Below, in pieces: positions 17,726-27,142 of a DNA stretch of 64,000 bases (position 1 is the stretch's first letter; each line of letters begins with the position of its first letter). This DNA comes from Halarcobacter sp964480765. GTDB taxonomy: Bacteria > Campylobacterota > Campylobacteria > Campylobacterales > Arcobacteraceae. The stretch is taken from the NCBI GenBank assembly GCA_964480765.1, contig CAYZST010000009.1:46244-110243 (forward strand), read 5' to 3'. The notes under the pieces are model-generated. The model saw only the letters and a program-made list of their open reading frames with translations, was not told the DNA's origin and made no database searches. Position numbers and translations under genes: made by a program.

Positions 17726-20566
17726 ATGTTAGAAGGAAAATATCAAGAGTACTATAATAGAATCTCTGAAAAAATCAATAAAGAAAAAATATTTACTGAT
17801 AAATTGCATACATTAGCCTATGGAACAGATGCATCTTTTTATAGACTAATACCAAAAATAGTTATTAAAACTGACAACGCCCAACAAGTAAAAGATATTT
17901 TAGAACTTGCCAATGAATTAGAGTTAAGTGTTACATTTAGAGCAGCTGGTACTTCACTTTCAGGACAAGCTATTAGTGACTCTATTTTAGTTGTAAGCTC
18001 TAGAAACTTTAGAAACTTTAAAGTATCAAAGGATAAAAGGGAGATTTCACTTGAACCTGCATTAACAGGTCAAGAAGCAAATAATATTCTAGCACCATTT
18101 TCTAAAAAAATAGGTCCAGATCCAGCTTCGATTAATGCTGCTATGATTGGTGGTATTGCTGCTAACAATGCTTCTGGAATGTGCTGTGGTATCGCTGATA
18201 ACTCTTATAAAACACTAAAATCAATGAAATTAATCTTTCAAGATGGCTCAAGATTAGATACGGGGTGTGAAAATAGTAAAGCAGAGTTTAGAAAAACTCA
18301 TGGAAAGTTTTTAGCTGATTTAAAACAGATTGCACTTGATACTATAAATGATTATGAGTTAAAAACAAAAATTGAAAAAAAATTTAAAATCAAAAACACC
18401 TGTGGTTACTCTTTAAATGCCTTAATTGATTTTCAAGATGAGTTTGAAATTTTACAACATTTAATTATTGGAAGTGAAGGAACTTTAGCCTTTATTGAAG
18501 AGATTACTTACTACACAGTAGAGGATTTAAAAGATAAAGCAAGTGCATTAATTTACTTTAAAGATGTAAAAGAGGCATGTAATGCTGTTACAAAAATCAA
18601 ACTTGAAAGAGAAGCGAAAAATATTATTGTTGATGCAGTTGAACTAATGGATAGAGCAGGATTAAGGTCAATTGAAAGTGATCCAGCAATGCCTGAGTTT
18701 ATAAAGGATTTTGATGAAGAAGTAACTGCACTTCTAATTGAAACAAGAGCAGTTAGTGATGAAAAACTAGATATACAAATCGCACAATTAGAAGAGTTAC
18801 TTAAAGAGTTCACAGTTGTAAGAGATATCTATTTTACAAAAGATATTCAAGAGTATACACTTTATTGGAAGATTAGAAAAGGTCTATTCCCTGCAATAGG
18901 AGCTATTAGAGAGGTAGGAACAACTGTTATAATTGAGGATGTTGCTTATCCAATTGAAGTTTTAGCTAATGCAACATTAGAATTACAAGCACTATTTAAA
19001 AAACATGGTTACCATGAAGCACTAATTTTTGGTCATGCCTTAGAAGGAAACTTCCACTTTGTCTTTACTCAAGATTTTTCAATTGAGAGTGAAGTTAAAA
19101 GATATGATGAGTTTATGAATGATGTTGTAAACTCTGTTGCTGTTAAATATGAGGGTTCATTAAAAGCAGAGCATGGAACAGGAAGAAACATGGCTGCATT
19201 TATAGAAGTAGAGTGGGGGAAAACTGCTTACTCTATAATGAAAAGGATAAAAGAACTATTTGACCCTAAAGGCCTACTAAATCCAGGTGTTATTATCAAT
19301 GATGATACTGAAGCTCACTTAAAAAATTTAAAAGCTCTACCACAATCAAATGATATTGTTGATAAATGTATTGAATGTGGTTTTTGTGAGCCTACATGTC
19401 CATCTAATGAATTAACATTAAGTCCTAGACAAAGAATTGTAATAAATAGAGAGATTTCAAGACTTCAAAAAGAGGGTAAAGAAGAAGAGGCGAAAGAGTA
19501 TTTAGAACTTTATCAGTACGATGGAATAGAGACTTGTGCTACATGCTCTTTATGTTCAACTGCATGTCCAGTTAAAATTGATACAGGAAACTTAACTAAA
19601 TATTTAAGAGCTGAACAAATAACTCCAAGTGCAGATTTTATTGCAAGTAAAGTTGCAAATAACTTCTCAACAACTCTATCTAGTATGAAATTTGGTTTAG
19701 CATCAGCTAATATGGTTCACTCTATTTTAGGTACTAATAGAATGGAAGGATTCACTAATACCTTAAGAGATTGGACAAAAGGTAAACTCCCTAAATGGAG
19801 TCCATATTTGCCAAAACCTACAAGTATCAAAACAGATTTTGAACAACAATTAAAACAAAGAAAAGTCGTTTATTTCCCATCTTGTATCAATAGAACAATG
19901 GGAAGAAGTTCTAAAACAACAGTAGAGGAAGAACTTTTTGATGTAACAGTTAAACTTCTAAAAAAAGCTGGTTTTCAGATTCTTTTCCCTGAGGGAATGG
20001 ATAACTTATGTTGTGGTATGCCTTTTAGCTCAAAAGGGTTTAAAAAACAAGCAGAACAAAAAGCAAATGAATTAGAGCATGCATTAAATAAAATAAGTAA
20101 TTTTGGAGAGTATCCAATCCTTTGTGATACAAGTCCTTGTACTAAAAAAATGTTAGAAAGCTTCAAAGATAGTCTAAAACTTTATGAACCAATAGAGTTT
20201 GCATTAGAGTTTTTAGTAGATAATTTAGAGTTTAAAGCAATCGATGAATCTATAACTATTCACACAACTTGTAGCTCAAGAAAAATGGGTCTTGATACCA
20301 AATTTAAACAGCTAGCTGAACTATGTTCAACAAATGTAATTATTCCTGATGATGTAAAGTGTTGTGGATTTGCAGGAGATAGAGGATTTAATTTCCCAGA
20401 GTTAAACAAATCTGCACTTAGAACTTTACAAAATAGTGTAAAAGATGCAAAATATGCATTCTCAACTTCAAAAACTTGTGAAATTGGATTAAGTGAATTT
20501 TCGGGATTAGATTATAACTCTATTTTTTATCTTATAAATAGAGTTACAACTACAAAAAATAGCTAA
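17726..20566 (+). CDS. dld: FAD- and Fe-S-containing D-lactate dehydrogenase
   Basis: The 946-residue fusion protein has an FAD-binding PCMH domain (about 30-260, with RAAGTSLSGQ and IGGIAANNASGM), an FAD-linked oxidase C-terminal domain (about 270-530, with EAHGTGRN-like AEHGTGRNMA and a GHALEGNFHF motif), and two 4Fe-4S motifs (CIECGFCEPTCPS, CATCSLCSTACPV). A C-terminal pair of CCG domains follows (DNLCCGMPF, KCCGFAGDRG). This matches membrane-associated quinone-linked D-lactate dehydrogenases of the Dld-II type. With LutABC for the L isomer and the TRAP system for uptake it completes lactate use. A glycolate-type substrate is possible but less likely here. Confidence 0.88.
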   Translation: MLEGKYQEYYNRISEKINKEKIFTDKLHTLAYGTDASFYRLIPKIVIKTDNAQQVKDILELANELELSVTFRAAGTSLSGQAISDSILVVSSRNFRNFKVSKDKREISLEPALTGQEANNILAPFSKKIGPDPASINAAMIGGIAANNASGMCCGIADNSYKTLKSMKLIFQDGSRLDTGCENSKAEFRKTHGKFLADLKQIALDTINDYELKTKIEKKFKIKNTCGYSLNALIDFQDEFEILQHLIIGSEGTLAFIEEITYYTVEDLKDKASALIYFKDVKEACNAVTKIKLEREAKNIIVDAVELMDRAGLRSIESDPAMPEFIKDFDEEVTALLIETRAVSDEKLDIQIAQLEELLKEFTVVRDIYFTKDIQEYTLYWKIRKGLFPAIGAIREVGTTVIIEDVAYPIEVLANATLELQALFKKHGYHEALIFGHALEGNFHFVFTQDFSIESEVKRYDEFMNDVVNSVAVKYEGSLKAEHGTGRNMAAFIEVEWGKTAYSIMKRIKELFDPKGLLNPGVIINDDTEAHLKNLKALPQSNDIVDKCIECGFCEPTCPSNELTLSPRQRIVINREISRLQKEGKEEEAKEYLELYQYDGIETCATCSLCSTACPVKIDTGNLTKYLRAEQITPSADFIASKVANNFSTTLSSMKFGLASANMVHSILGTNRMEGFTNTLRDWTKGKLPKWSPYLPKPTSIKTDFEQQLKQRKVVYFPSCINRTMGRSSKTTVEEELFDVTVKLLKKAGFQILFPEGMDNLCCGMPFSSKGFKKQAEQKANELEHALNKISNFGEYPILCDTSPCTKKMLESFKDSLKLYEPIEFALEFLVDNLEFKAIDESITIHTTCSSRKMGLDTKFKQLAELCSTNVIIPDDVKCCGFAGDRGFNFPELNKSALRTLQNSVKDAKYAFSTSKTCEIGLSEFSGLDYNSIFYLINRVTTTKNS

Positions 20567-20581
20567 TCTTTATTATACAAA

Positions 20582-20618
20582 AACAGATATTTACCATTTT
20601 TTTGGTAAGATATCTGTT
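20582..20618 (+). terminator. hairpin between dld and the SurA-like gene
   Basis: AACAGATAT-TTACC pairs with GGTAA-G-ATATCTGTT (one bulged base) around a T-rich loop. No T run follows. It is probably the 3' end of the dld transcript. Confidence 0.6.
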
Positions 20619-20639
20619 CTTAATACTAAAAGGATTATA

Positions 20640-21464
20640 ATGAAAAAATTACTTTTTGTTTTTTTAGTCTCTCTTTCTGCTTCTTTCGCAGAGATGGTTG
20701 ATGCAATTGCCTTAGTTGTAAATGAGACGCCAATTACACTTTATGATATCGAAAAGAAAAAGTTTGAGAGAAAGATATCAAAAGAGCTTGCAGTTAGTGA
20801 ATTAATTGATGAAGCTTTATTTCAAGAGTTAGTTCAAAAGTATAACATTAAAGCTGATATCTTCGATGTAAATAACTATTTAGATAAATTAGCTGCATCT
20901 AATGGTATGGATTTATATACCTTTAAATCAATTATTAAACAAAAATATAAAGACTATGCAAAATATGAAGAACAAACAAAACAATTAATTATTAGACAAA
21001 AACTAACTAATAGACTTGTTAGAGGTAATTTAAAAATAGCAAATGAAGAAGATTTAAAAATCTATTATGAGAATAATCAAAATTTATTTAAAATGGCAGC
21101 AATGGTAAAAGCTGTTCAATTTAGTTCAAAAAATAAAACAGCATTAATTAAAGCAATGAAAGACCCAAATGCAGATGCAGTTGAGGTTATAAAAACTCCT
21201 GTAGATTTAGATCAAAAAAATCTAAATCCACAACTAAGATATATTATTAATGAAACAAATAACAATCAATTCACTCCTATATTTAATGCAAATAAACAGT
21301 TTATCTCTTTATTAATTTTACAAAAAGAGGATGAACAAACAATTGCATTTGAAAGTGTAAGAGATAGAATTTTTAATATTGTTATGCAAGATAGAGAAAA
21401 AAAATATTTAAAAGACTATTTTGAAAAATTAAAATTGTCAGCAGAGATAAAAATAGTAAGATAA
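20640..21464 (+). CDS. SurA-like periplasmic chaperone
   Basis: The 274-residue protein has a signal peptide (about residues 1-17, SASFA). VDAIALVVNETPITLYDIEK is the classic opening of SurA N-terminal domains, and the helical chaperone region runs to about residue 150. The remaining 110 residues are too divergent to call a parvulin isomerase domain. It likely helps fold outer-membrane proteins. It sits 18 bases upstream of gatB on the same strand and probably shares its transcript. Confidence 0.82.
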   Translation: MKKLLFVFLVSLSASFAEMVDAIALVVNETPITLYDIEKKKFERKISKELAVSELIDEALFQELVQKYNIKADIFDVNNYLDKLAASNGMDLYTFKSIIKQKYKDYAKYEEQTKQLIIRQKLTNRLVRGNLKIANEEDLKIYYENNQNLFKMAAMVKAVQFSSKNKTALIKAMKDPNADAVEVIKTPVDLDQKNLNPQLRYIINETNNNQFTPIFNANKQFISLLILQKEDEQTIAFESVRDRIFNIVMQDREKKYLKDYFEKLKLSAEIKIVR

Positions 21465-21482
21465 AAAAGGATAATCACAAAT

Positions 21483-22916
21483 ATGTCAGAGATGTTTGAA
21501 ATAATTATTGGTTTAGAAGTTCATGCACAGTTAAACACAAAATCTAAATTATTCTGTTCTTGTGCAACAAGTTTTGGTGAAGAACCAAATACAAATGTAT
21601 GTCCAACTTGTTTAGGATTACCAGGAGCACTTCCTGTATTAAATAAAGAGGCTGTTCATAAAGCAATTATGCTAGGAACGGCATTGAATTCTCAAATAAA
21701 CAAAAAATCTGTATTTAATAGAAAAAACTACTTCTATCCAGATTTACCAAGTGGATACCAAATCTCTCAATTTGAAGTACCAGTTGTTGGACTTGGTGAA
21801 CTAACAATTGACTTTGAAGATGGAAGTCACAAAACTATTGGTGTAACAAGAGCCCATTTAGAAAATGATGCAGGGAAAAATATCCATGCCGGAGCTGTTT
21901 CTCATGTTGATTTAAATAGAGCTGGAACACCTCTTCTTGAAATCGTATCTGAACCAGATATGAGAAGTGCAGAAGAAGCAATTTTATATCTTAAAAAACT
22001 TCACTCAATTGTTAGATATCTTGGAATCTCCGATGCAAATATGCAAGAGGGATCTTTTAGATGTGATGTTAATGTATCAATAAGACCAAAGGGTGATGAT
22101 AAATTATATACAAGATGTGAAATCAAAAATATGAACTCTTTTAAATTTATTGAAAAAGCTATCAAATATGAAGTAAATAGACAAATTGAAGCTTGGGAAG
22201 ATGGTGTATATGAACAAGAAGTAGTCCAAGAGACAAGATTATTTGATACTACCACTGGGGAAACTCGATCTATGAGAGGGAAAGAAGATGCTGCTGATTA
22301 TAGATATTTTCCAGATCCAGATTTATTACCGCTAATTATCTCTGAGGAGATGATTGAAGAGTACTCAAAAATTCCTGAACTTCCAGATCAAAAAAGAGAT
22401 AGATTTGTAAAAACCTATGGAATCAAAGAGTATGATGCAACTGTTATCACAGCTTCTGTTGAGATGGCTAATTATTTTGATGAGATGATGAAAGAGGGTA
22501 TTTCAGGTAAAAATGCAGTTACATGGTTAACTGTTGAATTACAAGGAAGACTAAAAGAGGGTGCAGGGGTTGAAGACTCAGCTGTTCAAGCTCAAAAACT
22601 AGCAACTATTGTTAAAAGAATTGAAGATGGGACAATCTCTGGTAAAGCTGCAAAAGAGGTACTTGACTTCTTAATGGAAAATGATAAAGGAGTAGATGAA
22701 ACTATCGAAAAACTTGGATTAAAACAAGTAAGTGACGATAGTGCTATTTTAGAAATTATTGATGGTATTTTAGCTGCAAATGAAGATAAAGTTGCAGAGT
22801 ATAAATCGGGGAAAGATAAACTATTTGGATTCTTTGTAGGTCAAACAATGAAGGCTTCTAAAGGGAGTGCTAACCCTCAAAAAGTAAATGAACTATTAAA
22901 ACAAAAACTATTATAA
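21483..22916 (+). CDS. gatB: Asp-tRNA(Asn)/Glu-tRNA(Gln) amidotransferase subunit B
   Basis: The 477-residue protein begins with EIIIGLEVHAQLNTKSKLFCSC, has the zinc-binding Cys set (CSC and CPTCLGLPG), the DLPSGYQISQ and HLENDAGK segments, and the C-terminal GatB/YqeY domain ending ANPQKVNELLKQKL. It makes Gln-tRNA(Gln) and/or Asn-tRNA(Asn) from misacylated tRNAs, together with GatA and GatC (not in this window). It is followed after nine bases by gpsA. Confidence 0.97.
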   Translation: MSEMFEIIIGLEVHAQLNTKSKLFCSCATSFGEEPNTNVCPTCLGLPGALPVLNKEAVHKAIMLGTALNSQINKKSVFNRKNYFYPDLPSGYQISQFEVPVVGLGELTIDFEDGSHKTIGVTRAHLENDAGKNIHAGAVSHVDLNRAGTPLLEIVSEPDMRSAEEAILYLKKLHSIVRYLGISDANMQEGSFRCDVNVSIRPKGDDKLYTRCEIKNMNSFKFIEKAIKYEVNRQIEAWEDGVYEQEVVQETRLFDTTTGETRSMRGKEDAADYRYFPDPDLLPLIISEEMIEEYSKIPELPDQKRDRFVKTYGIKEYDATVITASVEMANYFDEMMKEGISGKNAVTWLTVELQGRLKEGAGVEDSAVQAQKLATIVKRIEDGTISGKAAKEVLDFLMENDKGVDETIEKLGLKQVSDDSAILEIIDGILAANEDKVAEYKSGKDKLFGFFVGQTMKASKGSANPQKVNELLKQKLL

Positions 22917-22925
22917 GAAGAGCTA

Positions 22926-23819
22926 ATGGGTAATAAAATTGCAGTTATTGGAGCAGGGAAATGGGGACAAGCACTTCATTTTGCCTTAAGTACTAAACAA
23001 GAGTGTTTAATTACGTCAAGAACAAAAAGAGAGATTAAAAACTTTGTTGACTTAGAAAAAGCACTTAAATGCGACTATTTAGTAATTGCCATACCCGTGC
23101 AACAAATAAGAGTATGGTTAAAAGAGCACTTCAAATTTAATGGGCAGAAAATCCTTGTAGCTTCAAAGGGAATTGAAGCTACTTCAGGTGAGTTTTTAAA
23201 TGAAATCTATGCAGATTTTGTACCTGAATCTAATATCGGTTTTATCTCAGGCCCTTCTTTTGCAACAGAGGTTATACAAGGACTTCCTTGTGCTTTAGTT
23301 ATAAACTCAAACTCAAAAAAATTTTATGATAAATTTAAACCATTTTTTCCAGATTTTATAAAAACTTATTATAGCTCTGATGTGATTGGTGCAGAAGTTG
23401 CAGGAGCATATAAAAATGTTCTTGCTATTGCTTCAGGAATATGTGAAGGTTTACATTTAGGTAAAAATGCACAAGCCTCACTAATCTCAAGAGGGCTTGT
23501 AGAGATGCAAAGATTTGGAAAACATTTTGGAGCGAAGAAGTCTTCTTTTGTTGGATTAAGTGGTGCGGGAGATCTATTTCTTACTGCAAACTCAACAATG
23601 AGTAGAAACTTTAGAGTAGGTCTTGGTCTATCAGCTAATAAAAACATAGAAACTATCTTAGAAGAACTAGGAGAGGTAGCTGAAGGAGTAAAAACAGCAG
23701 AGGCAATATATAAGTTATCAATTGAGCATGACATATATACACCTATTGCCAAAGAAGTAAAATTAATATTAGAAGGGAAAAATCCAAAAGATTCATTAAA
23801 AGATCTTTTAAATTCATAA
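22926..23819 (+). CDS. gpsA: NAD(P)H-dependent glycerol-3-phosphate dehydrogenase
   Basis: The 297-residue cytoplasmic enzyme has an N-terminal nucleotide-binding motif (VIGAGKWGQALH) and the family motifs SKGIE, FISGPSFATEV, GAYKNVLAIASGICEGL with the catalytic Lys, and GLSGAGDLFLT. It reduces dihydroxyacetone phosphate to sn-glycerol 3-phosphate for phospholipid synthesis. It is nine bases downstream of gatB with an AGAGC ribosome-binding site inside the gap. The length is slightly short of the usual 320-330 residues but all motifs are intact. Confidence 0.95.
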   Translation: MGNKIAVIGAGKWGQALHFALSTKQECLITSRTKREIKNFVDLEKALKCDYLVIAIPVQQIRVWLKEHFKFNGQKILVASKGIEATSGEFLNEIYADFVPESNIGFISGPSFATEVIQGLPCALVINSNSKKFYDKFKPFFPDFIKTYYSSDVIGAEVAGAYKNVLAIASGICEGLHLGKNAQASLISRGLVEMQRFGKHFGAKKSSFVGLSGAGDLFLTANSTMSRNFRVGLGLSANKNIETILEELGEVAEGVKTAEAIYKLSIEHDIYTPIAKEVKLILEGKNPKDSLKDLLNS

Positions 23820-23847
23820 TCTATTGAGCTAAACTAGTTACTATAAT

Positions 23848-24585
23848 ATGCAAACAATTCCTTTATTAAATCTTTTTTATCTTGTTATTCCACTAATTAT
23901 TACTTGGTATTTTTACTATAAATGGACTGATGATAGAAAAGATATAATACTTGCAACTTTTAGAATGGTAGTTCAACTACTTTTAATAGGTTATTTACTT
24001 CTATTTATCTTCGAAGATAAACATATAGTTATAGGTGCGTTAATAATTTTTTTTATGGCTTTAGTATCTTCTCAAATAACTATAAGAAATCTAAGAGAAA
24101 ATAGTTTAAAACACTATCTCATAATCACACTTTCAATTAGTGGTTCAGTAATAATCCACTTAATTTTAATAATTGTTTTTGTACTTGATATTCACCATTT
24201 TTATGAACCAAGATATGTTATCCCTATTTCAGGAATGATTTTTGCTAATACAATGAATGCTCTATCTTTATGCATAGAAAGATTTGAAAAGGAAAAGGAT
24301 AGATTAGAATATCAAGAGGCTAGAAAGATATCATTTAAAGCTGCAATGATACCTCAAATAAACTCTTTACTTGCTGTTGGAGTAGTAGCTTTACCAGGTA
24401 TGATGACAGGACAAATTTTATCAGGGGTTGCCCCACTAATAGCAGTAAGATATCAAATAATGATTATGTCAATGACCTTATCAACGGCAGGGATTAGTAT
24501 TGTTTTATACTTTTTAATAAAAAATTTTAAAGCTAGTAACTCTTGGACTAGCAAAACAAGATATAAAGAAAAAAGTAAGAAATGA
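23848..24585 (+). CDS. FetB/YbbM-family (UPF0014) ABC-type permease
   Basis: The 245-residue membrane protein has seven predicted helices. RMVVQLLLIGYLL, IPISGMIFANTMNALSL, MIPQINSLLAVGVVALPGMMTGQILSG and the ensuing ALPGMM loop identify the UPF0014/FetB family. In E. coli FetAB exports iron and contributes to oxidative stress resistance. No ATPase partner (FetA) lies next to it. The ATG directly follows a TATAAT sequence (23842-23847) and has no ribosome-binding site, so start or promoter assignment is unclear. Confidence 0.85.
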   Translation: MQTIPLLNLFYLVIPLIITWYFYYKWTDDRKDIILATFRMVVQLLLIGYLLLFIFEDKHIVIGALIIFFMALVSSQITIRNLRENSLKHYLIITLSISGSVIIHLILIIVFVLDIHHFYEPRYVIPISGMIFANTMNALSLCIERFEKEKDRLEYQEARKISFKAAMIPQINSLLAVGVVALPGMMTGQILSGVAPLIAVRYQIMIMSMTLSTAGISIVLYFLIKNFKASNSWTSKTRYKEKSKK

Positions 24586-24603
24586 AATTAAAATATCTTT
24601 CAT

Positions 24604-24945
24604 CTATTTTCCATATCTCTTTTTATGAATTTCACCCCAAAGATACATTTGTTTTAAAATAGGTTTTAAGCTCTCTCCATACTTAGTTAAGGAGTACTCA
24701 ACTTTTGGAGGGACAACAGGATAAACCTTCCTATTAACAAGACCATCTTTTTCAAGCTCTCTTAATTTTTGAATTAGCATTTTTTGTGTAACTTTTGGAA
24801 GAAGTTTTTGAAGTTCATTAAATCTTAATGTATTACGTCTTAAATACCATAAAATTAAAATTTTCCATTTCCCAGCTAATACATCAAGAGCCGTTTCTAC
24901 AGAACATTTTTCAATTATCTCTTTTTGTTCTATAATTTTTGTCAT
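24604..24945 (-). CDS. HxlR-family transcriptional regulator
   Basis: This 113-residue winged-helix protein shows CSVETALDVLAGKWKILILWYLRRNTLRFNEL in pieces typical of HxlR (conserved Cys near residue 14, GGKWK-like segment, RFNELQKLLPKVTQKMLIQKLRELEKDGLV). Family members often sense electrophiles or redox change through the N-terminal Cys. It faces the quinone-oxidoreductase gene at 25072 across a 126-base gap with an imperfect palindrome, so that gene is its probable target. It is a paralogue of the regulator at 26633. Confidence 0.93.
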   Translation of the reverse strand: MTKIIEQKEIIEKCSVETALDVLAGKWKILILWYLRRNTLRFNELQKLLPKVTQKMLIQKLRELEKDGLVNRKVYPVVPPKVEYSLTKYGESLKPILKQMYLWGEIHKKRYGK

Positions 24946-24964
24946 TTTAAATCCTAATATTCAT

Positions 24965-24986
24965 ATAGTATCTTTTTTGATAGTAC
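24965..24986. promoter_or_regulatory. candidate HxlR operator (site 1)
   Basis: ATAGTATC-N6-GATAGTAC is an imperfect palindrome (6 of 8 arm positions) in the divergent gap between the HxlR gene and the quinone oxidoreductase. It has the same geometry as the site at 27035. Confidence 0.4.
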
Positions 24987-25071
24987 ATATGTTTTTTGTT
25001 AGTTCTTGCTCTTTTGATATATTTTAGCTAAAGTTTTAAAAGAAGTAAAGAAAATAAAAAAGGACTATAAT

Positions 25072-26046
25072 ATGAAAGCATATGTTGTAGAAAAAATTGG
25101 TGATAAGCAGTTTACATCTGATGTAAAAGAGATAGATGTACCAACTATACAAGAGAATGAAATACTAATAAAAGTCACTTACTCATCTTTAAATTTCAAA
25201 GATGCACTAAGCTCAATAGGAAATCCAGGAGTTACGAAAGTCTTTCCTCATGTAACAGGAATTGATGTTGCTGGAGTTATAGTAGAAAAAAACTCTGATA
25301 AATTTGAAAAAGGTGATAAGGTATTAGTTACTGGCTATGATTTAGGAATGAATAGTGACGGTGGTCATCAAGAGTATGTAAAAGTTCCTGATTCATGGAT
25401 AATTAAAATACCTGATGGACTTACAGATAAAGAGGTTATGACTTATGGTACTGCTGGACTTACAGCAGCTTTAAGCGTAAATGAATTACTTAATAATGGT
25501 ATCTCAAAAGGTGATATTTTAGTTACTGGTGCAACAGGAGGAGTTGGAAGTCTTGCAGTTTCAATTTTAAGTAAACTTGGATTTAATGTTACAGCTATTT
25601 CTGGGAAAGAAGAGAAAATTGAGTTCTTAAAATCACTTGGAGCAAAAGAGTTTATCTTAAGAAAAGATTTTAATGTAGAGAATAAAAGACCTATGGGAAG
25701 TGAAAAATATAATGGAGTTATTGACACAGTTGGAGGGAATATTCTTGCAGAAGCACTTAAAGTTATAAAATATGATGGGGTTGCTACTTGTTGTGGACTT
25801 ACATCTTCCCATGAACTTAACACAAATGTATTCCCATTTATACTAAGAGGGATTAGACTTATTGGTATTGATTCTGTTGAGTGTACAATTGATAAGAAAA
25901 AAGAGGCTTGGAGAAAACTTGCCAATGAGTTTAAAATTGACTCTTTAAATGAATTAACAACTGAAATATCATTAGAAGAGATAAAAGAGGCCTACAGTAC
26001 GCTTTTAAATGGCAATGCCGTAGGAAGATATTTAGTTAAACTTTAA
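25072..26046 (+). CDS. YhdH/YhfP-family quinone oxidoreductase (acrylyl-CoA reductase-like)
   Basis: The 324-residue zinc-free medium-chain dehydrogenase has SSLNFKDALSSIGNPGVTK and PHVTGIDVAGV in the GroES-like domain and the NADPH-binding motif TGATGGVGSLAVSILSKLG (about residues 150-168). It is close to the YhdH/AcuI group, whose members reduce acryloyl-CoA or quinones. Placement opposite an HxlR regulator suggests a role against reactive electrophiles. Its last 11 bases overlap the end of the convergent gene at 26036. Confidence 0.9.
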   Translation: MKAYVVEKIGDKQFTSDVKEIDVPTIQENEILIKVTYSSLNFKDALSSIGNPGVTKVFPHVTGIDVAGVIVEKNSDKFEKGDKVLVTGYDLGMNSDGGHQEYVKVPDSWIIKIPDGLTDKEVMTYGTAGLTAALSVNELLNNGISKGDILVTGATGGVGSLAVSILSKLGFNVTAISGKEEKIEFLKSLGAKEFILRKDFNVENKRPMGSEKYNGVIDTVGGNILAEALKVIKYDGVATCCGLTSSHELNTNVFPFILRGIRLIGIDSVECTIDKKKEAWRKLANEFKIDSLNELTTEISLEEIKEAYSTLLNGNAVGRYLVKL

Positions 26047-26629
26047 AATAGCTATCAAAATTTTTTAAAGAGGAGAGATGAATCTTTATATATTCATCTC
26101 CAAAATCCTCTTTAAACTTATAAAAACTATTTGTGCCTATTGTAGTTAAAATTTCTAAATTATCTCTATTATTAAACTTTTCAAAATGCTCATGCATCTT
26201 TATATATTTATCTAAATAATTATCAAGGGAAGTGTGCATAAATTTTTCTTCAACTAACCCATTTCTTATGATAAACTCTCCCTTATCATTAACCGCTGGA
26301 CATGATGTATCAATAAAAGTTGTATTTATAAAATGTGAACTTAAAGGATAAATTCTACAAACTGATGGTCTTTTTTTATAAATACTACACTGTGAATCCT
26401 TTAAATACCTACAATATTCCATCCCATTTGTTAAGAGAACTACTGGCTTTAAAAACCCCAAATCCCCAAATAAAAAAACTATAGGGAAGTTTTCATAAAC
26501 CTCTTTAAAATCTTTTAAAATTAGTTGTGAGAAAGTAGTACCTCTTTTTCCATCACAACACATGGCATCACATATGGAACAAGAGCTAAAGGTAAAATCT
26601 CTATTTTGTACATCTTCAAAAGTTTTCAT
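26036..26629 (-). CDS. YkgJ-family cysteine-cluster protein
   Basis: The 197-residue protein contains the zinc/iron-chelating Cys pattern of the CxxCxxCC (YkgJ/UPF0153) family: CSICDAMCCDGKRG near the N-terminus and CRYLKDSQCSIYKKRPSVCRIYPL around residues 70-95. Metal binding is expected; its biochemical role is unknown. It starts 4 bases after the end of the HxlR gene at 26633, so the two are co-transcribed and may respond to the same stress. Confidence 0.85.
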   Translation of the reverse strand: MKTFEDVQNRDFTFSSCSICDAMCCDGKRGTTFSQLILKDFKEVYENFPIVFLFGDLGFLKPVVLLTNGMEYCRYLKDSQCSIYKKRPSVCRIYPLSSHFINTTFIDTSCPAVNDKGEFIIRNGLVEEKFMHTSLDNYLDKYIKMHEHFEKFNNRDNLEILTTIGTNSFYKFKEDFGDEYIKIHLSSLKNFDSYFKV

Positions 26630-26632
26630 ATC

Positions 26633-26989
26633 TTATTCAAGTTCGCAATCTACATTTAGCATTAAAGTTATATTATTATCTTTGGCATACTCTTTCCCCC
26701 AGTCATGCAAATCCTCTAATATTGGAATTAGTTTTTCACCATTTTTTGTAAGTTTATACTCTACTTTTGGAGGAATTATAGGATAAACAACTCTTTTAAC
26801 AATTCCTACCTCTTCAAGTTCTCTTAGTTGTTGTGTTAGCATTTTTTGAGAAATATTAGGTATTAGTTTTAAAAGTTCTCCATTTCTTTTTACATCTTTT
26901 TTTAATGCCCATAAAACCATACCTTTCCATTTTCCACCAATCATATCAGTTGCAAGTTGAAAAAAGCAATTGTACTCTTTACTCTCCAT
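26633..26989 (-). CDS. HxlR-family transcriptional regulator
   Basis: The 118-residue winged-helix protein has a conserved Cys at residue 9 (NCFFQLATDMIGGKWKG) and the LIPNISQKMLTQQLRELEEVGIVKR recognition region. It is clearly paralogous to the regulator at 24604. It is divergent from the thioredoxin gene, with a palindromic site in the 153-base gap, and it is followed by the YkgJ-type gene. Redox-responsive control of thioredoxin is a reasonable inference. Confidence 0.93.
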   Translation of the reverse strand: MESKEYNCFFQLATDMIGGKWKGMVLWALKKDVKRNGELLKLIPNISQKMLTQQLRELEEVGIVKRVVYPIIPPKVEYKLTKNGEKLIPILEDLHDWGKEYAKDNNITLMLNVDCELE

Positions 26990-27034
26990 AAAAACTCCAA
27001 AATATTTTAGGAAATTGTAAATTATTTTTATTTA

Positions 27035-27056
27035 ATAGTAACTTAAAGGTAACTAT
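27035..27056. promoter_or_regulatory. candidate HxlR operator (site 2)
   Basis: ATAGTAAC-N6-GTAACTAT is a near-palindrome (7 of 8 arm positions) between the HxlR gene and thioredoxin. It shares the ATAGTAnC half and 6-base spacer with the site at 24965. Confidence 0.45.
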
Positions 27057-27142
27057 AAAACTTTTTAGTATGTACTTGACTTATGTCTACTATTAAGATA
27101 ATATTGCAAATCTATAAAAAAATTATAAATAAAGGATATTTT

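Noticed and set aside
25443..25925. 160-residue minus-strand ORF inside the quinone oxidoreductase
   Set aside because: Shadow frame of a gene with intact motifs; composition (many Ser, Pro, Phe) is typical of reverse reading of such codons.
27083..27142. 20-codon N-terminal extension of thioredoxin
   Set aside because: The AAAGGA-preceded ATG at 27143 matches the normal thioredoxin start; the extension has no ribosome-binding site and overlaps the promoter region.
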